This document shows, piece after piece, positions 19,656-30,443 of a DNA stretch of 64,000 nucleotides. The translations under genes were made by a program, and so were the position numbers. Position 1 is the first letter of the stretch. Each line of letters begins with the position of its first letter. The notes beneath the pieces are model-generated. The model worked only from the letters and a program-made list of their open reading frames with translations, was not told the origin of the DNA and did no database searches. The DNA lies in NCBI GenBank assembly GCA_015501585.1, contig JADNRY010000226.1:1-64000 (forward strand), in the 5' to 3' direction. This DNA is from Rhodocollybia butyracea (lineage: Eukaryota > Basidiomycota > Agaricomycetes > Agaricales > Omphalotaceae).

Positions 19656-22600
19656 TTATTCTACTGAGTCTCCAGTGTCGACCTTTTTGTGTAGAACATC
19701 GAAGTCGTTGGCCACTATTGCCATTTGCTTCCTGGCATCATCTCTTTCCACTTTGAGCGCCAGCACTTGGGATTGAAGGTTATCAGAGACTGCAAGTTGG
19801 TTGAGAAAACTTGTGTTTAATTTTCGAGTCGCCATAGCTAGAGCACTGGCATCATGGATATCTCTCAAAGACGTTAGCTGCGATACTTGCTCATTGGCAG
19901 CATGGAGATCTTGTGTAAGGCGATCGAGTGTGACAGAGATATCCCGGACTTCATTGATGATACCTAGCGTCGCATTAGGGTCCTCCTGCTGAGTCCCATC
20001 GACATGTGACGTTAATGCAGCCAGTATATCCATCCGTCGCCCAGCCATCATTTTGTATCGTGTTTTGATTTCTGTCTGCTGTAACTCCAATTTGTGCAAC
20101 TCGGCTGGAATGTCATTGTCAACGGTTTCAAGATGTAGCAAACGTATGGCAGATGCCTCTGCACACTGTTTGATGGCGCGAGATACAATGGCCTGGAGTT
20201 GCGAGGAAGTGAAAGTCTGCTTTGCGGTGTCCATTGTATAACCTCTCCATCTCGGTGTTGGTGTTGTAAACCGAAGGGAGTGTGGGGCACCGATGCAGTG
20301 CGGAACAATTTTGAGGGACCTGCAGCATTGCTGTTGATCGACGAGTGGGGTGGTCGACTACGTCCACGTCGACCAAAGCTTGAGCTTAATTGTTGTGACG
20401 ACTCAGCTGGACTACTTGGAAGAGTGTTAGGGCTCGCAATGTGCGAACCTGATGTAGGTTTCTCACTGTGACCTTGAGACTGCTCAAATACATGGGAATA
20501 GTAAGGCGGAGGGGAACCCAGCGAATATGGAGCCCCCAGTTCCGTCTTTGCGGACCCTGCCGATCCTGGGGATTTAGACTGTTGCTGTTTATGATGGAGA
20601 GGAAGAGGTGGCGGTGGCTGTAGTGGTGGCACAGCGGATATTTCATTGGTAGCTGATACAGGCATCCCTGAGCGAAGCAAATCTCGAGACAAGAACGCAT
20701 CACGGACTGTAAGTGAACTATTGGAGTCCAGCTGGAGTAGGCCCAGCGGTTGACCTGTTGGACTAGGAAGAGAGGTGGGGAATTCGCCGAAATTATGGGC
20801 AAAGGACGGGGGAGAAGGTGGTAATGCAGGATGCCTCCTCACACCGAGTGACATTTGAGAACCATTACTGTTTACGAGATCATTTTGCTTAACGGATTGA
20901 AGCGGACTGGTCAATGATGGTGAACGCTCGTCCTCAAAAGTTGGGAAATTTTGGGTAACCCAAGGAGATGGGTAAGCCAGCCTGTGGTCAGACAGCTCTT
21001 TGTCCTTATCTGAAGGGTCGTGCTTCCCAATGACTTTGTTTGAGAGTACCCCCAACTTCTCAGCACTTCCAAAATTTCCAAGTTCTTCATACCTGGAGGA
21101 AAAGCTAGGCATAGAGGTTGGTCCATCAGGGTGGTACTCCCCAATGACTTCCATCTGGTGTACAAGCATCTCCTCTCCCAACTTCTCAGCAATTTCCAAT
21201 TTTCCATGTGCACGATATGTAGAGGCAAGATTGGCCATGGAGATCAATGTATCGGGGTGGTGCTCCCAATGACTTTCATCAGGAGTACAAGCACCTCCTC
21301 TCCCAATTTTTCAGCACTTTCCAACTTTCCATGAGCACAATATATAGAGGCAAGGCTAGCCATGGAAGCCAATGTATCAGGGTGGTTCTCTCCAATCACT
21401 TTCTTCCGGAGCACAAGCACCTCCTCTTCCAAATTTTCAGCACTTTCCCACTTTCCAAGTGCATGATATGTGGAGGCAAGGTTGTGCATGGATATTAATG
21501 TATCAGGGTGGTGCTCCCCAATGACTTGCCTGGAGAGCACAAGCACCTCCTCTCCCATCTTTTCAGCGCTTTCAAAGTTTCCAAGTCCATGATATGTAGA
21601 GGCAAGGTTGGCCATGGATGCCAATTTATTAAGGTGCTGCTCCCCAAGAGGTTTATTCAGCTGCGGAGTCCCATTGGTATTTTCTATGCCCAAAATTTGT
21701 GTGATTCCAATAGTGTTTGTAGGTTCTTTTCTTGAATCCTGCTCGGACTTCGCCCCATGATGCTTGAAGGTCAGTAATGACTGGGATTGGATGCCCTGAA
21801 ATTGTGCATTGAAGCGTTCCACAAGGTCATGCGCATTGGGAAATTCTGTGTCTGACTATACCAAGGTGAGTACTCCTTTGTCTAAACCCTAACACTCAAA
21901 CATGTGGGGCCTTCAATGGATTACTCACCTTTTGCAACAGACTCTCCCACTGTCTATCATGTGTCATGATAAAATCAATGTTGTTCTACACAAGGATCAG
22001 TGACCATAACTCATAGCTTAAGCAATTGTATTAAGGTACCGTGCTGTTGTAGAAATACTGATGAATAGTAGTTGATGGATGCGGAAACTGTTAATTCTCT
22101 AGTTTCAGTTTCAATTCATGCCAAACTGGATGACACATCATACCTTTTGTCTGGGAGGTAGTAACCTCCACTTCAAATGCTCTGATGTCATCTCTTTTGT
22201 TGGCATCACAATAGGCTCTGAGGTGTCTATTTTCTGTCCACTGTTAACTTCTACTGTGGTGCCAATACCTTGTTGAAGTGGCGTTCTTTTACTAATCCAA
22301 AATCCACGGAAAAACACAGTCTCCTTCTTCTGGTGTTCTGAGTTGGTAGCATGGTTAGTTGGACTTGCCAGACTGCTTTGTAACTTGTAGGCTGTATTGT
22401 TTAAACCTGGTGATTGCTTGGATCTGAAGGTGATGTTCACCTGGCTGGTATCTGCATTTGTGAAAACAGTCATGAAGCAGCAGCTACATTTATGGCAGCC
22501 AGTGATCACGCCCAGCTCTGGTGGGTTCACTTCCGAGAGTACCCTTCTGGTGTTCTGATACCACATTTGTAGATTTTCTCGAATATAGGGATCAATAGCA

Positions 22601-23373
22601 TCCTCGATATGACGATCTAACTGTTGAAGTATGGTGCCTCTAGGGACAATGAGTAAAGCACCATCAGGTTGCCTGCTTGTGAACCGAAGTCCGCATTCAG
22701 ATGGCTCGTCATAATCACAGCTACTTGTAATCTCATCAGTATGCTTAACCACGATGTATAATTAATCCATATGTACGAACCGAGCATTGTCATCATGTCC
22801 TAAGTGATGGACATAAAGGTTTTCAGGGCTTTGATCATTGGCTGCAAGCCTTGTTGAATACGAGATATATTGACCGTGCTGCAATCCTGGGCTATCATAA
22901 TCGGAGGGCTCAATTGCTTGATTGAAAGGTTTAAAACCTTCAGGAGCAAATCGATTGCGTTCACTATTTTCGGGAAGGAAAATATTAAACAGATAGTCAT
23001 AACCACCTTCCTCATTCAAGGTAATGACATCACCAACTAGCAAACCTTCTTCATAGAAGAGAGCGGAAGCATTTCTGGTAGTAGGACTTGAGTTCCAGAA
23101 GGGGATCCCATACCCTAGCATAAGAAGCAGTTTTGAATAGGGCACACTCTGGTGCTCTGGGTGAGATAACTGGGCGGCAAGAATTGAAGGCGGGACACTG
23201 GTAGGCTGTAAACCAGGTGAGGCAGAAGAGGAAGAATTAGAGTTTGGTTCATCATGGTTAGACTGTTGTGTGGCAGAATGGGGAGGCAAGGGAACCGCTG
23301 AATGTATATGAATCTCTCTTGCAGCATAAAACCCGCTCTGAGCAAAATGAACAGCATTTGCATCGGGGAACAT
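19656..23373 (-). pseudogene. N-terminal domain + TPR + coiled-coil protein, frameshifted
   Basis: Exons read on the minus strand: 23373-22777, 22743-22144, 22087-22040, 21985-21929, then 21855 leftward. The first two carry an Agaricomycete N-terminal region (GYGIPFWNSS, then EEGGYDYLFNIFLP, then LGVITGCHK). THDRQWESLL follows, then five kinesin-light-chain-like TPRs (consensus SMANLASTY...AEKLGEEVLVL...VIGEHHPDT). A Pro/Ser-rich linker comes next and a coiled coil ends it (MDTAKQTFTSSQ to DTGDSVE). A run of C at 21265-21267 is one base short compared with the other repeat units, breaking the frame in repeat 3-4. A second break falls near 20233, where the coiled-coil part continues in another frame; its ATG could also start a separate protein. 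The first junction needs a 33-nt intron or crosses a TAA. The role may be like other STAND-associated TPR proteins, but no NTPase domain is present. Confidence 0.6.
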
Positions 23374-23498
23374 CAAACTATTCAATAAACTGGTTAAATT
23401 ATAATGCCACAGAAAATTAATTCAATGACCCATGTGCTCTTGAGGTTGGTTCGCTTGCATTTGGATCCCTCAGATTGAGATCACGGGGATTGGACCTA

Positions 23499-23684
23499 TT
23501 AAGTAGCCATTAACGCATACAAGAGACCTCGTGCAAAAGACATACCTGGTAGCTGTGGTATGTCGCCAAACAGGTATTCTGCTTGGCCGCTCTCTAGGTG
23601 ACTGTTCCGGCATGCACTGTATCTGATGTTTACGGGCACGCAGGCAGACAGCTGGCAGACAATCAACCAAGCAATCAACTTCAT
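23499..23684 (-). CDS. Possible small secreted peptide, first exon
   Basis: The frame starts with MKLIAWLIVCQLSACVP, a signal-peptide-like Lys plus hydrophobic stretch, followed by a polar part (SHLESGQAEYLFGDIPQLPG). A GTATGT donor follows LPG, and a TTAATAG acceptor near 23510 would give only eight more codons before TGA. It sits upstream of the TPR gene on the same strand. It may be a small secreted protein, a truncated gene or chance. Confidence 0.25.
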   Translation of the reverse strand: MKLIAWLIVCQLSACVPVNIRYSACRNSHLESGQAEYLFGDIPQLPGMSFARGLLYALMAT

Positions 23685-24198
23685 CCCTTTCTTATATACA
23701 CGAGGCAGTTATGAGACATGTGGTCAAGTTTATTCAATAGATGCCTGTGTACTATTAATGTCTGGAACATCATTTAAACCATATGTATATGGAGCATAAA
23801 AGGCTCTGCCCGGTCTGCCGGATCATATATCGGTCAGGTGTCAGATGCCGTGACCAAGCACGGCATATGTCCCGGAACCAAGCCGGAACGGGAAAAAAGG
23901 TACACAGTTCGTCCCCACCTCCATCCAGAACAGACTGACCCTCTTCAACTCTGAAAAAACCTTAATAAGCTCAGATGTGCAATGGTTTTTCAAGCAGAGC
24001 TGGCGTCTCAGATAGTGATGTCTGTTTCGTGCGACCTGTTGGCGACCTGACACCAAATCGGGTGTCAGGACATGCATGGCCACCCGGCACTTCGATGCCG
24101 ACTCACTGGCTAGCACTTTTTCTTCTTCTGTTCTCTCTATCGACCTTGTATCGAGTCAGCGACCACCTCAGTCATCTTGTTGCCATGTATCACCATTG

Positions 24199-24353
24199 CA
24201 GGACCTTGTATCAAGACTGACCAGCATCCCGGCAGTCTAGCTTTCATGTCTAAGCTTGCCTTGAACTATATGAAGATGGGAAGATACAAGGAGGCTGAGG
24301 CATTGCAGCATGAGATTGCACAAATCAAAGCTTTCAACCCAGCCGTAGTATGA
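24199..24353 (+). pseudogene. 3' fragment of an NB-ARC/TPR gene (duplicate of 34090-34227)
   Basis: The frame GSLAFMSKLALNYMKMGRY and then AEALQHEIAQIKAFNP with a stop repeats the last TPR and C-terminus of the gene ending at 34227. The homology starts abruptly at about 24210, so only the end of the gene is present. It continues through the 3' flank to 24731 and resumes at 25476. Confidence 0.75.
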
Positions 24354-24731
24354 TAGGATATCACTAGTAGGAGCAGGTTACCCTCAAAACTTAATAGATT
24401 AATTGTTAGTAAATTGACCATATTCTGACAAAACTTCTTTCTGTTCTGGTGCAGGGCGCCGCCTTCATTGGGGACCATCAACTTTTGGTCCTGATATACA
24501 TGTGTGAATGCTCAGGCTCAGGCTATATATGGATCGTGAGGTAGCCATTAAATAGTTCAAGGAGGTTACTAGTATTGGCAATATTCTTCCAACTTACATT
24601 ATCTTAGCAATTTTTAAGTAGTAAGTACGGACTTTCTGCAATAAGTATATTAGGGGAGAGTACAAAAAAGTTATTTTTTAGCAAGCAAATAAAATCAGAA
24701 CATCCACCCTACATCAGATATCGTAGTAAGC
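24354..24731 (+). repeat. Duplicated 3' flank of the NB-ARC/TPR gene
   Basis: Colinear with 34228-34622: shared GACCATCAACTTTTGGTC, ATATACATGTG, a GGCTCA hexanucleotide run (about two to three units here, four to five at 34387) and GTAAGTACGGACTTTCTGCA. The two copies are the arms of a segmental duplication. Confidence 0.75.
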
Positions 24732-25467
24732 GGGCTAGGTGATTTTGCCGTGCAGCCGGTGCGTGGTGCGTGCGGGTGCGTGCACGCACCTACTGATGCG
24801 TGTTGCACGGTGCGTGCAAATGTATATCACAGACTCAATTTTAACTCCAGACTCAGCAAGAAATATGTATTCGTCGGTAATATTAATGAGCTTGCGGCAG
24901 TTGACAAGGTCCTAAAGGTAATTCTACACAAATTTTATTAGGAATAGGACAGTCATTACACACTTCACGCAATACTCGCACGCACCCGGCATCACTTGCA
25001 CGCACTTGGCATCACTTGCACGGCACCACTTGCACGCACCCTCGAAATGATGCGAGGGTGCGTGCAGCTTGTGATGGCGGGTGCGTGCAAGTGATGGCAG
25101 GTGCGTGCAAATTGCAACCTGCACATACTTACTTGTCAGGTACGCATCTATACTCTTTCCTTACAAGTAGTACCTTATGTGCCCAGTGCAGGCCAATTTA
25201 TGTTTTACTATAATAATAGGTACTTAGAGGGATACTTACAATATATATATAGTACTATCTGCCTTGTAAGTATGGACCAGCTTCTTGGAGCTGAACAAAT
25301 GGTAATATTTACACTACTACTTCAAACAATGAAGTGTAATTGGTAGTCTGAGTAGCTCGGCCCGGCCAATATGCACGCACTTGCACGCACCACGCACCGC
25401 GTTTGCACGCATTGCACGCACCTAGCACGCACCACGCATGGGGTGCACGGCAAAATATATGTGCCGG
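24732..25467. mobile_element. DNA transposon-like insertion with GTGCGTGC subterminal repeats, 736 bp
   Basis: The left part ATTTTGCCGTGCA and the right part TGCACGGCAAAAT form an inverted repeat close to, but not at, the ends. The 8-bp TAGTAAGC lies on both sides (24724-24731 and 25468-25475). The empty site is preserved in the other arm near 34613-34622, where TAGTAAGC runs straight into AGACAAG. GTGCGTGC or GCACGCAC units are packed inside both ends, mostly in inverted orientation, and again near 24980-25120 around a hairpin with CTCGAAATGATGCGAG. An 8-bp duplication suggests hAT or a related class. No transposase frame is present. Confidence 0.85.
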
Positions 25468-25731
25468 TAGTAAGCAGACAAGTCCGGATTTGAAGTGTGA
25501 AATTTGAATGAGGGTTTTGTAACCCCTAAGTATGCGTCGGGGTCCGGGTCACCCGTTGAAGGCGTCATTAAACAATGAACAATGGGTCATGGATCATGTA
25601 TCTAACGTTCAAAGCAGAGAGATTCAGGCTTCGGAGGCAGGGACAAATCCAGTTGCCTCCGCGAGACTTTCCGGAACTCTACATAAATAAGTGAGAAAAT
25701 AGAAAGACTTTCCGCTATACTCTTCCAAAAT

Positions 25732-25815
25732 AGACAAACCCGGACTTGAACCGGAGGCCACCCGCCCGACGAAAGGAATGCAAAGCGAACGTGGTAACCC
25801 CTTCACTATATGCCC
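25732..25815 (-). repeat. tRNA-Ala-like SINE head 3
   Basis: B-box variant GGTTCAAGTCC, TTTGCATT anticodon-loop side and GGTTACCACG D-arm side on the minus strand. The anticodon stem is disturbed. Confidence 0.55.
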
Positions 25816-26014
25816 AACAACATATTATAGCATGTATGAGTGATCACTGATACCTTGTTCCATCGGCCAACGGCAACATGGACTCTACAGTTCTACGGGG
25901 TACTGGAGGGGGAGTGAGCGAGGAGACAGGAAAAATTCCGCTGCCTCTGCGAGACCTTGCGAGACCTTCGAGTGATTTTTTTTACAAAATGGAAAAAGCT
26001 CGCTCGTGAAACCA

Positions 26015-26097
26015 GGACAGCTCCGGATTTGAACCGGAGACCTTTCGCAGATGCAAACCAATGCATGGGAGCGTGTTAAACCCTAGACCATATGCCC
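26015..26097 (-). repeat. tRNA-Ala-like SINE head 4
   Basis: Intact B-box GGTTCAAATCC with a paired T-stem (TCCGG/CCGGA). The D-arm side reads TGGTCTAGGGTTTAACACG. Acceptor positions 6 and 7 do not pair. Confidence 0.55.
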
Positions 26098-28368
26098 GAT
26101 CCCATGTTATAGCATGTAGCAGTGATAGCCTGTTCCGACGGCTGATGGAACTGGAGAGAGCCACGAAAGTGTAATTGGTACTGGGTGTGCAGGTAGAAGT
26201 GCGCCCCTAATATGTATGCCAATTGGGCTCTGTTCCTTCTAATAGTCCGCATTGACTGTCTGGGAAAGGTGACCACGTACCATGCACATTGTGGGAGAAC
26301 TTCATTTCATGGGGTGTACAAGAGACATAGAGAACATACAGTAATCGGTGCCCATCTCCATTCGCCAAGTTTAGAACCGTTCGACGAAAGTTTGATTAAT
26401 TGATTTCTTATGAGTTAACCACTTTCTTCTTCATGGTATACTCGGTTGCACAATAGTTGAAAGTCCGAACGATGTTAGGTTTCTTCGGGCAGCCCATTCT
26501 AGGCCAATATGACGCGACGTCGCGTCGAAGCACCTTTTCCATCGAAAACTCAACTAAGGAGAAAGTGAACTTTGGATTGTGCATATTTTTAGTGTGCAGC
26601 GCATCCTTCTTCATGTAGAATAAGTATCTCTGGAGGAATCTTCCGCCTCGTGGCTGAAAGAGACGCGGTTGCTATTGTTTAAAATAGAGAAGGTGGCCGA
26701 ACTTCAATGAAGCGGGGATAAGAAGAGCGGGAGGTGTAAGTAGAATCAGAGGCGCAAGGGGAATCATTAAACCAATGCCTGTTAAAACCTAAGGTTCGTT
26801 CGAAACTCGGTACACGAGTAGCCACAGTGGTTATTCAGCGATGTGTGCTATGTTGGAAGCTGCGGGTCAACCAGAAGATCATCGCCTTGAAGCTCAGAGG
26901 AGGAACGGACAGTAATATTGTAATTCTAATGCGATTGCGAGATATACATCGTAAATCGAATCTGAAAGCTCTTGAACAGAAAGGGCTAGTCATCGTTATG
27001 CCGGAAATCGCCTATAGCTCTTAGGACGTATGTACTCACCGCGACTGACGCGGACGACGTGTTTCTTTCTTGAGCTGGCTATTAGGCTTGACGTTGCTGG
27101 CCATATATTTCTTAGCGACGCGCCCAGCTTGTTCTTCGCCCGAGTTTGTCCGTCTACATTCGCGCCCAGGTAAGTGATGGGCAAAGGGCTTTAGCGAAAC
27201 ACGTTACAGTGAGCTCCGTGTATTTGTTCGAGTCATTAATTTTATTTTGCTTGTTGGCTCGCTACCGTTTTGATTCTTGAAGCTTGAAGACCCAGTAGCC
27301 ATGGCCATGGCCAAAGATCTGCAGGTGGTGAACGAGTCAGGAGTTCAGCTTCTAGGCTTACTGTTTATCAATCGTCTGTATTCATTCGTGCCCCTGGAAC
27401 CCTCGAGGATTTGCAGAATTTGGACGAGAAGCGGAAGGGGTGGTGAGAAGAAGTATGGAGGTACATGTGTAATAGCAGACCTCATTTTTGGGTATGAATT
27501 GACCTTCGTGGGTACGGTGGTAACGTATGTGAACGTATGTGCGCTCCGAGTCCTACTAACGTGGCTATCTAGCGCTCTAAAATTGACCTTTCTTTACTGA
27601 CTTGATCTTTCTCATCGCAAGTATTTAGAGCTTTGCTGGTCCTTGGTACCGGTAAGTACCTAATCTAAGCTCGCTGTGTTCTCAAGTGACGTGGAATTCT
27701 TGTAGCTTAACTGTCCGTACATTCTGGAAACCAGTTCGCGAATTAATAGGACGACGCCCTTTCAGCTTCTCTCAAAACGACGCGCAACGACCCGACTTTT
27801 TCATTTTCTCTTCTTGACCATTAACTTTCAAAACACCTTGGGCTTTCAATGGCCTCTTATTTCCGCACTATTTTCGGCTTTGGCGCGCCTTCGCATCACA
27901 AACGAGCTCGTTCAGCATTCTCTTGGTCCGCGTGACGCGTAGCAGTCCCGCGCCTCCTCCTACCTCTGCCTCAACTCCCGCTCCCACATCCGCCAGCATC
28001 GCCCTCAACTTGTCCTAGTGCCGCCTCGGCTGTTCGTCCTCCTGCTCCCACCACGCGTGGCCATACCAGACGCACGAAGTATCCGCACCGACTCTGGCTT
28101 GCACAGAATACGTACTATTCCGTAGATGGTACGAGCTCTGTGCGGAATTCTGGGTCAGGCGAGGGTCCTTTCGGTTTTTTCAGTCTTTCGCTCCCTTTGG
28201 GAGGCCGTCGGGTGAAGCTGATAGTATATGATGGAGAGATTTGTTCTTCCCGCTCCAGAGAGCTACAACAACGAACAACATTGTAGTCAGAGCCAGACTC
28301 GCGGTAGAGGGTCCCGGTCAACGTTCAGCGGCAGGAAGACTGCATGTCATTAACGGGTTCTTCCCCAA

Positions 28369-28790
28369 TTGGCCGACTATTCCTCAGCATCATCATTGAA
28401 CTTGGCTTCCTCCCCATCCAACTACACCCATAGCTCCAGTGCCTCGTTCATCCCTCCTCCGGCTCCTCCGCCCACGAAAAGGCCTCGTCAACCCGGACAC
28501 ACACCCACAAAGCTCCACTTCCATTCCCTCTTCGCCCCCACCCGCAACGCCCCCACCCCCGCCGCAATTCTCTACGACGTCATTCTCCCTCCATCACGGA
28601 ACTCCGTGTGTTCCTGTATTGACACCAGCACCAACGCCTCCTCTTCTCCACTTCAAGCAAGAAACCCTCCAGCGATCCCGTCCCCACACACACCCTCTCC
28701 CAGCCCGCCACGGACCCCCAATGTATGGCTCCCCCAGGCTCTACTGCGAGCGTTTTCTGTAGGTTATCACTGCGCGTGACGGTTGTGCCT
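28369..28790 (+). pseudogene. Degenerate copy of the DUF6699-like gene
   Basis: Pro/Ser-rich coding-like sequence with ILYDVILPPS (compare LLYDITLPLC at 16.2 kb, minus) and, in another frame, PMYGSPRLYCERFL (compare YGTLMPYCELFPW). Several frame changes are needed, so it is dead. It lies in arm B of the duplication, and its partner is at 38540-38935. Confidence 0.4.
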
Positions 28791-29209
28791 CTAGTCCTAC
28801 ATCTAAAGATGACCGGGAGATAGCAATTTACTTGTGCTCCAATCTGAGTCTGTATGCACCTCGACCGAAATCCAAGGTCTACGGGAAAACTGAAACAATC
28901 ATCATAAGTCGCGCTCTGCCTCAGCTCAAAAGAAATTGGAGCCTTCGCTGGCAAGATCTTCCCCCAAGCTGCGTAAACGGAGCAACTCTTACCATATTCC
29001 TTCAATCTACGTGAATTTTTCACTCATATACCAATATGTAGCATATCTCCTATGACCTGGAATACCTGGAATATTAGCAGAGGTCTGAGGAAGACAAAGT
29101 CACGTAGACAAAAACCGACCTGGGGATATATTTGCATCGCCGAAGTTACAGGATATTAGATAGTACTCATGAGGGTCCGGCCATATTGAGTCGCCTTCGA
29201 GATCAAATG
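28791..29209. other. No gene recognised
   Basis: Short frames only. The stretch around 28800-29000 may still be the end of the degenerate gene just upstream. Confidence 0.35.
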
Positions 29210-29760
29210 AGCGAATTACAGAGAACTATACTGACGCCGCCCTGATCTATTCACACTCTCATGGCTGCCCACTGAAACCTGGTCTCGCCTGGCTCCCCGA
29301 AAAATGGTGCGCGTGTGAAACACAGATCGGGGAGAAGGTGTGCATGACGGGCCAGAGGAAGATGCATGCACAATGATGGTGCTTGTGGTGAGAATGGAAG
29401 GGTGTTTGAGGAGTTCAAGTTCAAGGCTAATATGGAAGGCTTGTTTGAGAGGATTGGGAAGCCATCTTGCAGTCGGGCCATCTTGGACTGCAAGCACCTG
29501 CGGAAAGAAGATACAGACTGCAGTGATCAATCGTGGTCAAGTTGTGGTAATCCGGGAACGCCGTTTCCAAGTGCTCCAACTCTATGCTTTCTGGCGTCTT
29601 TCTCTTTCTCCCATTTTCGCTTGGCCTCCCATTATCTCAGAGTCATTCTTTCCTACCTTCCGATCTCTTCCCTTGTTACTTTCTACTGCTTTCTCTGGAA
29701 TCATTTCGCTTACCGCCAAGTCATTGATGTATCTCTACCATTATCAACACTTCTAGTAGT
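29210..29760 (+). pseudogene. Fossil of an unidentified gene, copy 2
   Basis: Matches 7375-7640 (shared CTGGTCTCGCCTG, CCAGAGGAAGATG and the FKANMEGLFER reading). The piece near 29505 with GAAGATACAGACTGCAGTGATC resembles the tail of the second seven-TM gene near 13805. Frames are broken. Confidence 0.4.
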
Positions 29761-30443
29761 GGTAGTATATATCTCGGCCTGATTCTTGTTCTTGTTCCCT
29801 TGTTGTTCCCCGTCTTATGCGAAGCCAAAGAGTCGTGAAATATTGATTCATAAAAGGAAGTTTGATACTACTATTGAGACGATCAAGTCAGTATTGATAA
29901 AAGCAGTTCAGCATTGGCAATAGCGGTAACGAACTTAACCGGGAACTCGGCGCGTGAGAGGGCGGTGATACTAACAGTACTTGTGGTGCCAGTAAAACGA
30001 GTGATATGTTCTAGAGCAGCAGTCAGGCTAGATTGTGAGTCAATACATATAATATAACGTACATAGTTGACAATCGATGAAGCTAGCTGGATTTAAACAA
30101 CCGAGCGACCGGTTGGTAATAGCCGCCTATCAGAATCTTATCGCCTATTTATTTATGTACATAATGTTCTCTTTCCAAAATCTCAATCGTGATTCCGTCA
30201 CGGTATTCAGCTGATTAACTCAGACTGCGGATTTAATATAACTGTCACATGTTGCCGCCACGATGCATGTTTAAACGACCATCCTTCTTGAACTACGACC
30301 ACCATATTCATCAAAGCCGAAGTACATCCAGCAGAGTTCTTTGTCTAACCATCAAGGACAAGAAAGCTGTCAGTTAACAAATCTTGATTTGATTGCTACG
30401 CTGCTAACTTTGTACAGCAGTTTGCTCCACTGCCTAGTAGAAC
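29761..30443. other. No gene recognised
   Basis: AT-rich spacer upstream of the NB-ARC/TPR gene. A possible leader exon or promoter lies here, but I see no clear box. Confidence 0.4.

Larger units (their letters stand above)
25480..27790. repeat. Repeat module, copy B
   Basis: Colinear with 35440-38240 at high similarity and with 5010-7080 at lower similarity. It carries tRNA-like heads 3 and 4, the GACGCGACGTCGCGTC 16-bp perfect palindrome near 26513, and a late block with CTTGAAGCTTGAAGACCC. Copy B keeps the empty site (CTCCGAG then ACGTGGCTA near 27545-27570) of the MITE inserted in copy C. No conserved frame. Confidence 0.75.

Noticed and set aside
20234..20376. Several overlapping minus-strand frames as separate genes
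   Set aside because: They are other phases of the Pro/Ser-rich linker and coiled-coil part of the TPR gene.
24740..25460. CRISPR-like or minisatellite array from GTGCGTGC repeats
   Set aside because: Units are irregular, in both orientations, without unique spacers, and enclosed by a target duplication.
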